Shown here piece after piece: positions 1 through 11,047 of a stretch of DNA of 52,500 nucleotides. The number at the start of each line of letters is the position of its first letter. The first letter of the stretch is position 1. The notes under the pieces are model-generated. The model searched no databases and had not been told where the DNA came from. It saw nothing but the letters and a program-made list of their open reading frames with translations. A program made the translations under genes and the position numbers. The stretch is from Bigelowiella natans CCMP2755 (taxonomy: Eukaryota; Cercozoa; Chlorarachniophyceae), in the NCBI GenBank assembly GCA_000320545.1, contig ADNK01002140.1, positions 97,501 through 150,000 on the forward strand. The letters run 5' to 3'.

Positions 1-100
1 ATCTTGCATTACAATACTTCTCTCGAACATTAGAGGAGCTATCCTTCAGCATCAAACAGCATTTGTAAAATCCCAATCACGTGAATAATCATATAATCAG

Positions 101-309
101 GTGCGAACTGACATATACTTGACGAAACATCTACCAATCATGACCTACACGGCTAGAAACCTCTTGGGTAGCAAGAATGAGACTGAAGAAGGCAAACAAG
201 CAGAACAGTCCATAGTGTATGGGGAGGTTGTCACGCACTGGAAGGGGCGTGTCAAGCTTCGTGTGGTCACGCCAAAGGCGAAACTCCTAAAGTTGCAATT
301 ACACACACC

Positions 310-372
<63 letters not shown>

Positions 373-1489
373 TATTATGTATATATGTGTATTATATGTA
401 TTATTATGTTATCAAGTACGAGAAGTTTAGTGGCTCTCAGAGCAACATTGGAAGCAATCGCCCAATCATTAGATGATCAATGTTAAACGGCGATGACGAC
501 GACGACGACTATCATAGTTCTCTTATGTATGGAATGGTGATGGGATGTTAGTCACGATGATGATGATGATGACGATGATGATGATGATATTGGCGGTGAC
601 TGAGGTGATGACATCCTTGCTTATCCATTAGGGATCCTCAGAAAACACCCGATTTATGGAGATGGCCGACACATAAGAAACACTGGTAATCATAATTGAG
701 GAGGAGGAGGAGGAGGAGGAGGGGGGGGGGGGGAGGAAGAAGACCGAAAGAAGAGTGGCGGGGGATCCGAAGAAGAGGGAATGGGCGAATAAGGCATTGG
801 TGATTGATGATTGTTGTTTTGGATGTAGCACCGCACTAACATCATGTCCTTAATCGAAGACGACTAGCCCAGAGTGTGCTGTGTGCTTCACTTTATTTCT
901 TCATCAAGCCTTCCGACGATATATGCTCATGTCCCACTTTACATATTCCCCGACCTCTCACCAGCATTCCCTACCGCTGTTACTGCTCTCATTGCTACTA
1001 CTAATGCTATATATAAAACCTTGCTGGTGGTGGTGCTCTAAACTTCCATCCATCTATGTATCTACTCGTAGGTTGCCGCATTTCTATGCAGACGAAAGCA
1101 CCCTGTTTCGATCACACTACTCTCGGCTGTCCAATAATACCAACAAAGTAAAAAGAAGGATGTATGAGTAGGAGGAGGAGAAGTGAGAGGGGAGGAGGAG
1201 GGGGAGCAGCAGCAGCAGTAGTTCAATAGGCAACCTCGTTTGTGAGTAAATAGTAGCTGTTGCAGTAGAGAGTCAATGAGTCAGAAAGTCACGGGGAGAA
1301 CGAAGAATTATACTAAGAAGAAGAAGAAGAATAAGACGTTACCGATTGATTGATGCTTGGTAGAGTTTTCAAATGATGTAAGTATTATTCTTCTTATTTT
1401 TTTTAAGAGTTGTTGTTGTTGTTGTTATTGTTGTGGTTGCTGGTCGCCATTCTGCTGTAGGAGGATCCTCCGATCAAGATCGAGGTACA

Positions 1490-1521
<32 letters not shown>

Positions 1522-2537
1522 TAGATGTAATTATAGAAGAAAGAGGTAAAGAAGAAGAGAAAATGAGAAGAAACTGCTAAGAATATATGGCACATCGTAG
1601 ATATGGATATACATGTCTGTTCATTGATTATCGGCAGCTACTACCAACGTCTCTTGGGGCATATCGTTTGCTAACAACTGTGCATACGGGAGTGAATCAA
1701 ATGAAGAATATGGGTACTCTTCCTCCTCCTCCTCACTCACATACATTTAGTTGTTGAAGTGTCATAATCATTATCATCATCATAATCATCATCATCTCTA
1801 TGATACGCCTTAGCTACCACCACCACTACTACTCCTACCACCACTACTATATGATCTAAAAGTGATGAATTACGAATGATATTAGGGTTTTCTGAGGCTG
1901 ATATTGAGGAGGTTGGTGATGTATGCATCCATGCTGCTACAAGAGGACATTGCAGTGTCATAGTCATTATTATGCAGTGCACGAGGAGGACGAGGAGAGC
2001 AAGGAGATATTTCTCTAAAATTTGTTGGCTTGATGATGATGATGACGATGAGAGCAATGACGTTGTCCATTCTTTCTCTTGAAGAGCTATTCTTTCATAA
2101 GCAGAAGAAGCAGCAGTCAGCTGCTCGATCATCAGCATATGCTATGTGTAGTTGTTGCCATCATCATCATCATTATCATCATCAAGATCATTACGATTAG
2201 GTCATGTATATGCTGGCTCCTGAACGTCTCTTTCGGATGATGTTGGTGCGGCATCATAATAGTATAGAGCAGCATTACCTGCCAACACAGACAATAGCAA
2301 ATTCGTGATATTGGTCTTGCAATAGTATCTGCTAACGTTCAGAGTCCCTGTACACACATCGTCATCATCAGCATCATAATAACAATAATGAGCATAATAA
2401 TAATAAGAAGAAGAAGAAGCTATTGTTGCAATCGTTGTCATTAATATATAATATATGAATATTCCATAGACCTGGATCGTCTCAATGCTGCACATGCTAT
2501 TCTCCGCCCTGGTAGCAACTTCTGCATACAACCACAC

Positions 2538-2575
<38 letters not shown>

Positions 2576-2857
2576 CCAGGAAAGAGGAGCGTACATCGCC
2601 ATGATCGTCCTTGCTATTATATCTGTTGTGTCATCTTACACTCACCCCTCCAAATTATCACCATTATTAGAATCATCATCATCGTCATCATCATCATCAT
2701 CGTCGTCGTCATCATCATCAGGCCTTCAAGAACGAAGTTGGATTTTGGAGTGGAAGAGAGACGGTTGCAGGATTATCACAATCTGCGGTACAAGACTTGG
2801 ACTAGGACTAGTAGGAGGAGTAGAAGTAGAAGTAGTACTTTTAAGCCGATCAGCAGG

Positions 2858-2892
<35 letters not shown>

Positions 2893-3023
2893 CCTGTGAG
2901 AGAAATGTAGGAGGAGGAGGAGGAGGAGGAGGAGGAGGAAAAAGAAAAGAAGAGAAAGAGGGTATTCGAGAGAAGGAGAGAAAGGGGATAGTACAATTAC
3001 ATTATATCACGCATTGATGGCTG

Positions 3024-3058
<35 letters not shown>

Positions 3059-3506
3059 CTTTTACCTCATCCTCCTCATCCCCCCCCTCCTCCCTCTTCC
3101 TCTGATCTTGATTTGGTTGACCTGTTGTTGATGTTTTGTTAGGTGATTGGGCAAGCTATATGCAGCATAATCATCTTGCTGTTTTTGTTTGATTCGGACC
3201 ACACATCACGAGTAATTGATGATGATGATGGTGGTGATGGTGGTGGTGGTGAGAGTAAGGCGTATCATGTTATTCTCCTCCTCTTTTATTCGATCTGTTG
3301 TCATCAGTATTAATTGCAACTATTATTGCTATTATTACTCTTCTGATTATTATATGTTTTCATCATTGTTTAGGTGGTATTGGCTACGGTAGCGATGTCA
3401 ACGCTGATAGATTTATGGAAGGTGCTGTTCTTGTTTTCCTGCTCACACCTTCTTTCCACTACCTACACTCGATGATTCGATGAATAAACGAATAGATCCA
3501 TCTTTG

Positions 3507-3540
<34 letters not shown>

Positions 3541-3875
3541 TATCATGATGATGCTGTTTGTTTTAGGTGAGCAAAGTGTTGAAGGTTCAATGGAGTTGGA
3601 CAAGGTGCTGCCACTATTCTTAGACACAACTACCTTCGCCACAATCACTTTCAGAACTACATCGACGATGACAATAACACGATTATTGAAAAACTACGGA
3701 TTTTTACAACTACCAAGTGGTGGTGGTGGTGGTGACAATGATGATAGCAAGCAGCAAGCACAGCAGTAATAAGTAGCCATATATCATATCCACAGCCTTC
3801 CTAAGCTTGCAGCGTCTACAACTAACGAATCGAAGACTAGAGAGTTTGATGTCCAAGGAATACGGTGACATTCTT

Positions 3876-3906
<31 letters not shown>

Positions 3907-4987
3907 TTGCTTTATGAACATTAAAGAAACACTATCAGCGACAATAAGAAGCCGTATGATGCTACTATACTCGTTGTCATAGGCTGCTCTTGTCTTCGTC
4001 TTTTGAATTATTCCTCCATGTTTGTAGGTATCTTTCGCTAGCTCTAGTGCCTCTCATACTAGGTACGCGCAGTAGCAGCAGCGCCATTTAGTTTGGTTTA
4101 TTTTCCCTTTGCTCTCGATCGTCATTATCATCATCGGATGTGTTCTCTGGACATTATTCCTGTGATGACTATGATGAAGCACGTTCCATTGTCGGGCCAA
4201 CGATGGAATCAACATGTGTTAGGGTGGTCAGTATATTGCCTCTTCAACTACAAGTATAAGTCTTGGTACTACTACTACTACTACTACTACTACTATCACT
4301 ACCACGTATATCAACCATTATTTCTCCATCTTCCCCATCTATTACCGTCCTCTCATGCATCTGATATTGTAGCAATCTCACACATATATCTATCATATTT
4401 CTATTGTCGTACCGTCGTTTTCTTCTTCTTCTTCTTCTTCTTCTTCTTCTTCTTCTTCTTTTTCTTTTTCCTTCCTCTAAGAAATGGCGTTGCATTTGTT
4501 GTCTAGGTATTCCTGGTGCATATCGTCTGCTGCAAATGGGGTCCTTACATCACCATGCCACATCACTATCATCATCATCATCATCGTCGTCGTCGTCGTT
4601 GTCATCATTATCACTATCACCATGTTCTTCTTACTACCACCATCGTCATCATAAATATAAGTAGCGAAAGAGTTCGCAACCCAAACTAGCAATATTCTCC
4701 GAATGTGCAATGTGCTAGAATTGTATGCAGACGGTAGGTAAAGGTGGACAATAGAAGGGGTGATAACGTCGAATATATATGATGACGATGACGATGATTA
4801 TGATGACGTTTTATGATTATACCAAGGAATATTATCAGTTGAAGAATACTAGCGCTGCTCCTGCTTCTTTAACCATTGCTGATGATTATATTCAGGTGTA
4901 TGCGTTCGGTTTCGTCCTGATGACACCGCAGATTTTTATCAATTATAAATTGAAATCGGTTGCACATCTTCCCTGGAAAGCGCTCAT

Positions 4988-5018
<31 letters not shown>

Positions 5019-5036
5019 CAGTAGTAGTCTAGAGTG

Positions 5037-5067
<31 letters not shown>

Positions 5068-6346
5068 ATGCGTCGCATCACTTTAATAGAGAATGATCCC
5101 TCTCTCCCCTCCCCCCATTTTCTCACTACTTCTTCTTCTTTTTCTGTCTTAATCCTCATCCTACTGTATCTCCTCTTCTCATCCAGGTATAAGGCGTTCA
5201 ATACATTTGTGGACGATGCATTTGGTAGTAATTCTTTGTTATGCACTACTGCTGCCCCGTGCCAGTGGTGGTGGTGATTATAGCTGTTGTGATGGTCATG
5301 CAGCAGCATATTCAGTAGTTGAATAAGCAAATGATCAATTAGCATATTGAGAGGAATACCAGGAGGAGAAGGAGGGAAGAAGGGAAAACATTGAAGCAAC
5401 AATGGGCGAGGAAATGGGACATGATGATGATGATGATAATATTCGATGCTAAATTCTGGCAGCACTACTACCCTTTTGTCACTGATGTGCCTGCAGCCAT
5501 CGATATGTCCAAATTTTGTTTTTTGGTCTTCAAATATCGATCTTGCGTCCGTTCCAAATTCTTATCTCCACCCTCTTCTCCCTCCCCCCCTTCCTCCCTT
5601 TTGAATATTCCCGTGTCTGGCCGTGTGTGTGTGTTTTCTGCATGGCGAACTAGCATGGATCATCGAGATGCCAACTGCTCATAGATTGGCGACACTTCGG
5701 GATGACCTCGTATTTTTCGTCTACATCTATCAAAGGTGTAGTAAATAATAGCAGCAGCAGCTACTAGTACAAATACCGCCAGAAAGGAATGAGTTGGGCA
5801 CATCTCACATTCCCCACGATCATCATCAGCAGTAGTGATTGTAGAGAGTTTGTTATCATTTTATCGACGACATGCAGTGTGGACAAGAATCATAAACGTA
5901 GTCTGGCAGCATATATCTGAGTGGATCGACCAATCACCACCCATTCTTCTGTTAAATGAATTCCAGAATGGAAGTCGTCATATTCATAGCAGTCGTAGTA
6001 GTAGTAGTAGCGCAATAGATTGCACTGAGGTGGTGTGCTGTTGGTTGTTGATTAGATTCTTGTATCCTGTGGATAAAACACGTCCGAACGAATTCGGTTT
6101 CGCCTATGAAGCTGATGCTGCTGCAAAAAAGGAGGAAGATTCCAAGGACAAGGATGATGCGGGGGGGGACAAGGATGATGGACGATTAAGAGGTACAAGT
6201 TGAATATTTTTGACAGCTGAGAGTAGTAAGCATTTCCTACCTACCAAATGATTCTTATTTACCATTTGGAAGCAGCACTGTAATCACCGTCAGCAGGAGG
6301 CATTACGTAACACCTACTCGTGATGATTGATCTCCTTCTGCAGCTC

Positions 6347-6378
<32 letters not shown>

Positions 6379-6923
6379 GTGATGATGAGGATGAGGATGA
6401 TGATGATAATGACGATGGTCAATAATGACAAAAAATAGGCCAAGAAGTTAAGGAAGAAAAGGACGAAAAATCTGTTCAACGTGACCCTGCAGCTGATGAT
6501 GCTTCTGCTGCTACAACAGTACTTTAAATCTTCTCGCCGTCACCATTCGCATACTGTTGCATTGCATCTTTGGTCTTTGGTTGATGCATTTCAATAAACG
6601 TTACAGCAGTAGCAGAACAGAATAAATGTATTAACTGGATTATTATTCGTCATCTTCGTAATCGTCTTTTAGGTGGAAAATACGGCGGCAGAAGTGGCAA
6701 CAGAATCCACCTCCGGTGACAATGGTAATACTCATCATTTTGGACACGCAAAAAACATTGATGATAGCTTCAATGCGTCTTGTTTACAATGCTTTGATAT
6801 TATACGCATGTGCATGACTGCCGAATAGGACATAATGGCGAATTGATCCCGCCTCAATCGCAAAACGAGAAGGAAGGTCCGGCGAGGAATGTAAGCGAAG
6901 CTGGATTAAGAAAGAGACGTTAG
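101..6923 (+). CDS. CLPTM1L: CLPTM1L-like transmembrane protein (GPI-lipid scramblase family), 25 exons, 5' partial
   Basis: Multi-pass ER membrane protein of the CLPTM1 family; CLPTM1L is known as a scramblase for GlcN-PI in GPI-anchor synthesis. Exons read here: 101-291, 632-685, 1072-1147, 1461-1484, 1638-1713, 1886-1920, 2201-2245, 2326-2349, 2470-2511, 2722-2787, 3143-3211, 3374-3421, 3567-3604, 3655-3716, 3813-3864, 4028-4062, 4223-4265, 4507-4540, 4896-4987, 5187-5224, 5654-5735, 6056-6192, 6439-6518, 6673-6724, 6829-6923. They total 1590 nt, exactly 529 codons plus a stop. Family landmarks in order: NLLGS, GFSEADIEE, AFKNEVGFW, LIDLWKVSKVLK, KYKSWYSW, PQIFINYKLKSVAHLPWK, AFNTFVDDAF, EMPTAHRL, YPVDKTRPNEFGFAYE, then an acidic/Lys tail. 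GFSE and YPVDK fit CLPTM1L better than CLPTM1. The start codon lies before the window. The exons at 2201-2245 and 2326-2349 are the least certain. Nearly every intron carries microsatellites. Confidence 0.88.
292..6828. repeat. Microsatellite-filled introns of the CLPTM1L-like gene
   Basis: Simple repeats sit between the small exons: CA/TA (about 301-368), GAC/GAT (494-591), GAG then poly-G (699-735), CA (2539-2573), TCA/TCG (2676-2720), CAA (2851-2893), GGA (2910-2939), ATC (3024-3058), CAT (3509-3541), TTC (3870-3904), ACT (4268-4295), TTC (4421-4460), TAG (4988-5068), GAT (6348-6376). Coordinates are approximate by eye. They produce spurious poly-Ser, poly-Tyr and poly-Leu open frames on both strands. 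Confidence 0.9.
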
Positions 6924-8037
6924 AAGACTGCACTTCACCTTGTCAGCGTGCTGCATTGCTGGATGGCTTACTCGTAGTCAATAAATACTTTTGGCTGACC
7001 ACCATTGCGATGCAATTAAATGAAGGACGCGCTTACGCACATGAATGCAATGCTAATCGTGTTCACTCCAGTTTGCATCAAATATAGCGTGCGATGCAGC
7101 GTGTGCATGCGCGGTCACATGAGCATGAGCTCTCGCTCTGGGATGCGCAGGATGCACATCAGTGCTTCAAGCAAGGTCGCCGTCGACCATTCCGCAATCC
7201 TGATGAGAATGCACCAGCATCTAGCAGTGCCCCCGATCGAGCCTGCTAGTCTGTTAGCTGTGTGGTTGCATGCTGGCATGCATCGCAAATGTCGAATGAG
7301 CTGTGCACAGCGATGCATGATTTCCAAAAGTCCACACATGCGTGCACACACTGGCACATCGCCTGCGAGCCTACCGTCTGCAGCATCATGCTAGCATGCG
7401 GAAACGTTTCGTTCTTGCGCAGCAATCTGGCTAGCTGGCAATCTGAGCAATGCTGGAATGTCAGATGTCCAGATGTGTCCACGCACCCAATGCAAGAATG
7501 ATCGAGCAATCTAGAAATGCTGCTGCTTCGCATGGCAACGAAAGAACATTGCAGGCAAACATGGAGAACTGCATTGCTGCATGCATTCAATTTGTGCAGC
7601 ACCAGCGAATGAAATGAACGCGGTCCCAATGCTTGATTCGAAAGGATCATCATCTTCCGATGTCAGGAGATGGACACAGCTCGAGATGAAGGAACACCAG
7701 AAAACGCCGAGGATCCTCCCTCTGCGACAATTATTTTCTGGAGACAAATCAGGATGGTTCTGGAATGCTCCCGAACTGCGTTCTCCAGTTCCAAAACAAG
7801 GGAGGTTCGGTTGGTGCGACATCAGTGATTCGAAGTCTGTGAACGAAAATCAACCGGAGATTCACTCCCAAAGCAACTGAGATGTGTCTCGAGATGTGTC
7901 TGGAAATGCTCCCGAAGAAGCCCGGAACGCATCCCGAAAGTCCCGAGCAGAAGACCACCTTGCAGGGAGCTCCTCCATCCCACATTCCCCATCATCAAAA
8001 CTCAAAATCCCAGACGACTAACAGCAACTTGACGCTG
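6924..8037. other. Intergenic region; 3' part is the likely sHSP promoter/leader
   Basis: No gene is recognised between the CLPTM1L-like stop and the small heat-shock gene. From 7020 to about 7600 the sequence is rich in GCATGC, TGCA and CTAG words and free of long microsatellites. From about 7750 it contains heat-shock-element-like GAA/TTC spacing. Confidence 0.5.
7757..7797 (+). promoter_or_regulatory. Candidate heat-shock element cluster
   Basis: The stretch contains TTCTGGAA, an exact inverted nTTCnnGAAn pair, followed by CCCGAAC and by two TTC units before 7797. A related block, TGGAAATGCTCCCGAA, recurs near 7899-7914. The position about 240-280 bp upstream of the likely sHSP start makes HSF binding plausible. 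This is pattern inference only. Confidence 0.4.
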
Positions 8038-8826
8038 ATGATGTTCCACGACTATCATCACCCTGCAGCTATGTACCTTCTACGACCAGGATTCAGACGA
8101 CCGTCGTACGCCTTGACCGACCCTCGCGATTTCTACAGGGCCGCTGACTTCGAAGAAGCTTTCGAATCAATGTCTCGTGACATGAGGAGACTGAGACTTC
8201 AACATGAACAGCTCCTGACTCGATCTCCAATGACTAGATCCGAAAGAAAGAAACAGAAGATAGTAGAAATCCCCATAAGCAGAGAAATCCCAATAGCCAA
8301 AGATTCGGCACCGACATCTGAGGCCAAGAAAATGACTGATGCAAGCAACAAGAGGGAAGAAAAAGCACCAGCTGATGCAATGGCAGAAAAATCGATGTCC
8401 AGGAACAAAGGATATAAAGACATATTCTCAAATAAATTCTCCGAAGACTGGATAACCGGACTGCCCTCATCTTCCCTCCCCCTGCTACAAAAAAATGAGG
8501 AAGCCGATCGATACATCTACACATTGGACAAAGCCATTGGAGACATCAAGTGCTCGGTGAGGGACAACAACCTACACATCGAAGGGACAAAAGAGAAAAT
8601 TTATGACAACGGTTACTACAAAGAGAGTTTCACTCGATCTTTCTCCCTCCCTGCGAACATAGAGACTGACAAGATGAAGGCAGAACTTCTCGACGGCAAA
8701 CTGAGTATAAACATCCCAAAGTCCACTCCTTCCAAGATTGAGAAGGAAGAGACTAAGAAGGCAAATTCTACTTCTTCCAAGATTGAGAAGGAAGAGACTA
8801 AGGAGGAAGAGACTACCAGAAACTGA
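8038..8826 (+). CDS. Small heat-shock protein, HSP20/alpha-crystallin family
   Basis: ATP-independent holdase chaperone, 262 residues from the ATG at 8038. The frame is open back to an ATG at 7882, but that stretch overlaps the presumed promoter and has no family likeness. The first ~80 residues are Arg/Tyr/Phe-rich, followed by a charged Lys/Glu/Ala linker. The alpha-crystallin domain lies at about residues 155-235 (YTLDKAIGDIKCSVRDNNLH, SFTRSFSLP, ELLDGKLSINIPK). The C-terminal tail is Lys/Glu-rich and contains a direct duplication of SKIEKEETK. The gene is intronless, as is common for heat-inducible sHSPs and unlike most genes here. Its N-terminal arm plus linker is long for the family. 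No organelle targeting signal is obvious. Confidence 0.85.
   Translation: MMFHDYHHPAAMYLLRPGFRRPSYALTDPRDFYRAADFEEAFESMSRDMRRLRLQHEQLLTRSPMTRSERKKQKIVEIPISREIPIAKDSAPTSEAKKMTDASNKREEKAPADAMAEKSMSRNKGYKDIFSNKFSEDWITGLPSSSLPLLQKNEEADRYIYTLDKAIGDIKCSVRDNNLHIEGTKEKIYDNGYYKESFTRSFSLPANIETDKMKAELLDGKLSINIPKSTPSKIEKEETKKANSTSSKIEKEETKEEETTRN
8725..8812 (+). repeat. Direct duplication in the sHSP C-terminal tail
   Basis: The segment TTCCAAGATTGAGAAGGAAG followed by AGACTAAG occurs twice, about 45 bp apart, in frame. Each copy encodes SKIEKEETK. This looks like a recent in-frame tandem duplication with a diverged spacer. Confidence 0.8.
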
Positions 8827-8882
8827 TGCATCAAGGGCTGTGCATAGTTGTATGAACGTGTAAACATACATGTACATATATG

Positions 8883-8932
<50 letters not shown>

Positions 8933-10250
8933 GCATATATACATATATGTGTGCATGTACACATGTGCATGCATAAAACACATGTACTCATGTTCCATGT
9001 AATACTCATGTACTTTGTAGATAATAAATAGTGCAGATCAATTGCACATCCAGACATTTCCATGTTGCTACCGCATGAGCCTTCATCATGCAACTACATT
9101 TTCAACAGGCAGGCACACGCAGTGTGTACACTGTGCGCTACACATCGCCGAGTTCTACCCATGCACTGAAATCACAGATCATGGGCAACAAATTCACATG
9201 TCAATGCCAACATCACAGGAATGCCCTTTCGACCTCTTTTGAGTGACTCGCATCGATCACTTGCACATTCTGAATTTGTCATCATCAAGAAAGCGGTTGA
9301 TTTGCCATGAAGCTCACAGATGCAACGAGAATTAAGATGATGCTACATGGCATTTCACTGCAACTCGATTGTCGTGGACGTTCAAGAGCTAGAAAAATAA
9401 AGAAGAAGAAGAAGAAGAAGAAGAAGAAGAAGGAGGAGGAGGAGGAAACTGGAATCAGCATGGCGTGTCATCGCATCAATCACAGGCGCGCCATCAACAT
9501 CACAACGGCCTTGTTTCTTGATCTTTCTTTTTGCTGCACTGAGCTAGCTGCTGAGCACTGAATTCCCTCCTAAGAGCTCTCACATCCATGTTCCACTGTG
9601 CGTCACATCGATCCAAACATGCAAGGAGAAATGTTGTATTCCCATCCGACTCTGCTACATCTAGCACATGACATGTGGGCCTTTCTTGGCTGTGCGGTTT
9701 GCATGAACATATGCATGCAAGATGTCGGATGGGAAAATGATCCATGCATGACTAATGACGACTAGATGAGTCAACAAAGGATGTGACAGCCGTGCGGAAC
9801 AGAGCAACAGAGCAACGTTCGTAGCAAATAAATAAAGGCAACTGACAGTCATGACAAGTTCGCCGCGCACAATGGACACAGTAACATCTATCATGCGCGC
9901 ATGGCACAAGTCTGTTAAGACATTACAGGCATGTGAGATGTGCGCATGCGTAGTACACACGTCTAGCAAGACTTAGTAGCACAATCTGCCTTATTATGGA
10001 GTGTGATCATTTACGCACGCACGTCTATTAGCTAACATTGGCATGCGTACGTGCAACTCATATTTGGAGCATCATCTTGATGTAACATCGTTTTACTTGA
10101 TGATTCATCCTGCTTTTCAGCCTTATTCTTCTGACAGCACACCGGTATGTACACATGATGCATAATTTACCAACTTTCTCGTTCTAATTTTGTATCATAT
10201 GTATATCGTGTGTACACACCACGAAAATATTATATGTATATATATATATA

Positions 10251-10293
<43 letters not shown>

Positions 10294-11047
10294 GTCTTCC
10301 AGTCAACTGTATGTACAATCAGTAAGCAAACCGAGGCTCCAACTTCGTCAGGTGCGTATATGCGAAAAAACCTTACTCAGGCAATATATATACACTTATA
10401 CGATAACGACTTCACTGTAATGAATTTTTTATCTCTTTAAATGATGTCACCACTTAGCAATCGATAGCTCTAGACGTGACGTAATCAAAATATTTATGAA
10501 CAGAACTTCTTGACGGTTTCTTCAATGGAGATAAATGAATAGTTGTGCGTACGACTCCTCTCAACTTTAATGCTCATTAGATATCGGTTCAACCCTAATG
10601 ATGACTTGCGCCGCAGCGTCTCGTTTGGAAAAAAAAAAGGTATAAAAAACATAATTGTTTTCTTCCTCTCTGAGTACATATAAATGCTTCACGTCTGTGG
10701 ACTTAATTGACGCTTTTAAGATAAGAGATGCTTGTAAGTTTTAGATCATCTCTACCAGTAAATTTAGTCTTGAGCCTTATTATCATCATCATTCACTTGG
10801 CAATATTATGTATTATTTCATTAAAATCTATTATTCAGTCACTATAAGACTTACTTGATCACATTTGTCAATTATCACCTCCTCGTAAAAACAATCTCGC
10901 CAGAAGAATAAACAACACTGTCATTGATTTCCTCATGTTCAAGGAGGTGGATTTTCAGTAGTTTTCGGCATTATTGAAGGTAGCAGCGCATGATCGCAAC
11001 ATGCCCCCCCCCCCCCCCCTCTGACTGGCCGTTCATTCTACCGACAC
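8827..11047. other. Intergenic region with microsatellites and a poly-C run
   Basis: No gene is supported between the sHSP stop and the 3' end of the mannitol enzyme. It holds TA repeats (about 8884-8930 and 10236-10291), AAG/GAG repeats (about 9398-9440), an A+T-rich part (10430-10980), and a run of about 17 C at 11004-11020. The open frames here are short, with no domain likeness or splice-consistent continuation. Confidence 0.5.

Noticed and set aside
1-100. Upstream exon of the CLPTM1L-like gene ending near position 69
   Set aside because: A short in-phase piece (HQTAF before GTAAAA) can be drawn but does not align convincingly with the family; left outside the model.
292-600. Repeat arrays as CRISPR or satellite arrays
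   Set aside because: Units are 2-3 bp with no unique spacers; they are simple microsatellites in an intron of a eukaryotic gene.
2601-3017. 138-codon open frame with poly-Ser, poly-Thr and poly-Gly
   Set aside because: Its length comes from microsatellites read in frame; the true coding exon here (2722-2787) is in a different frame.
4093-4664. Overlapping poly-Tyr, poly-Phe, poly-Leu and poly-Arg frames on both strands
   Set aside because: Artefacts of ACT and TTC repeats in introns of the CLPTM1L-like gene.
4869-5465. 198-codon minus-strand frame with His, Tyr and Leu runs
   Set aside because: Shadow of repeats and of plus-strand exons 4896-4987 and 5187-5224.
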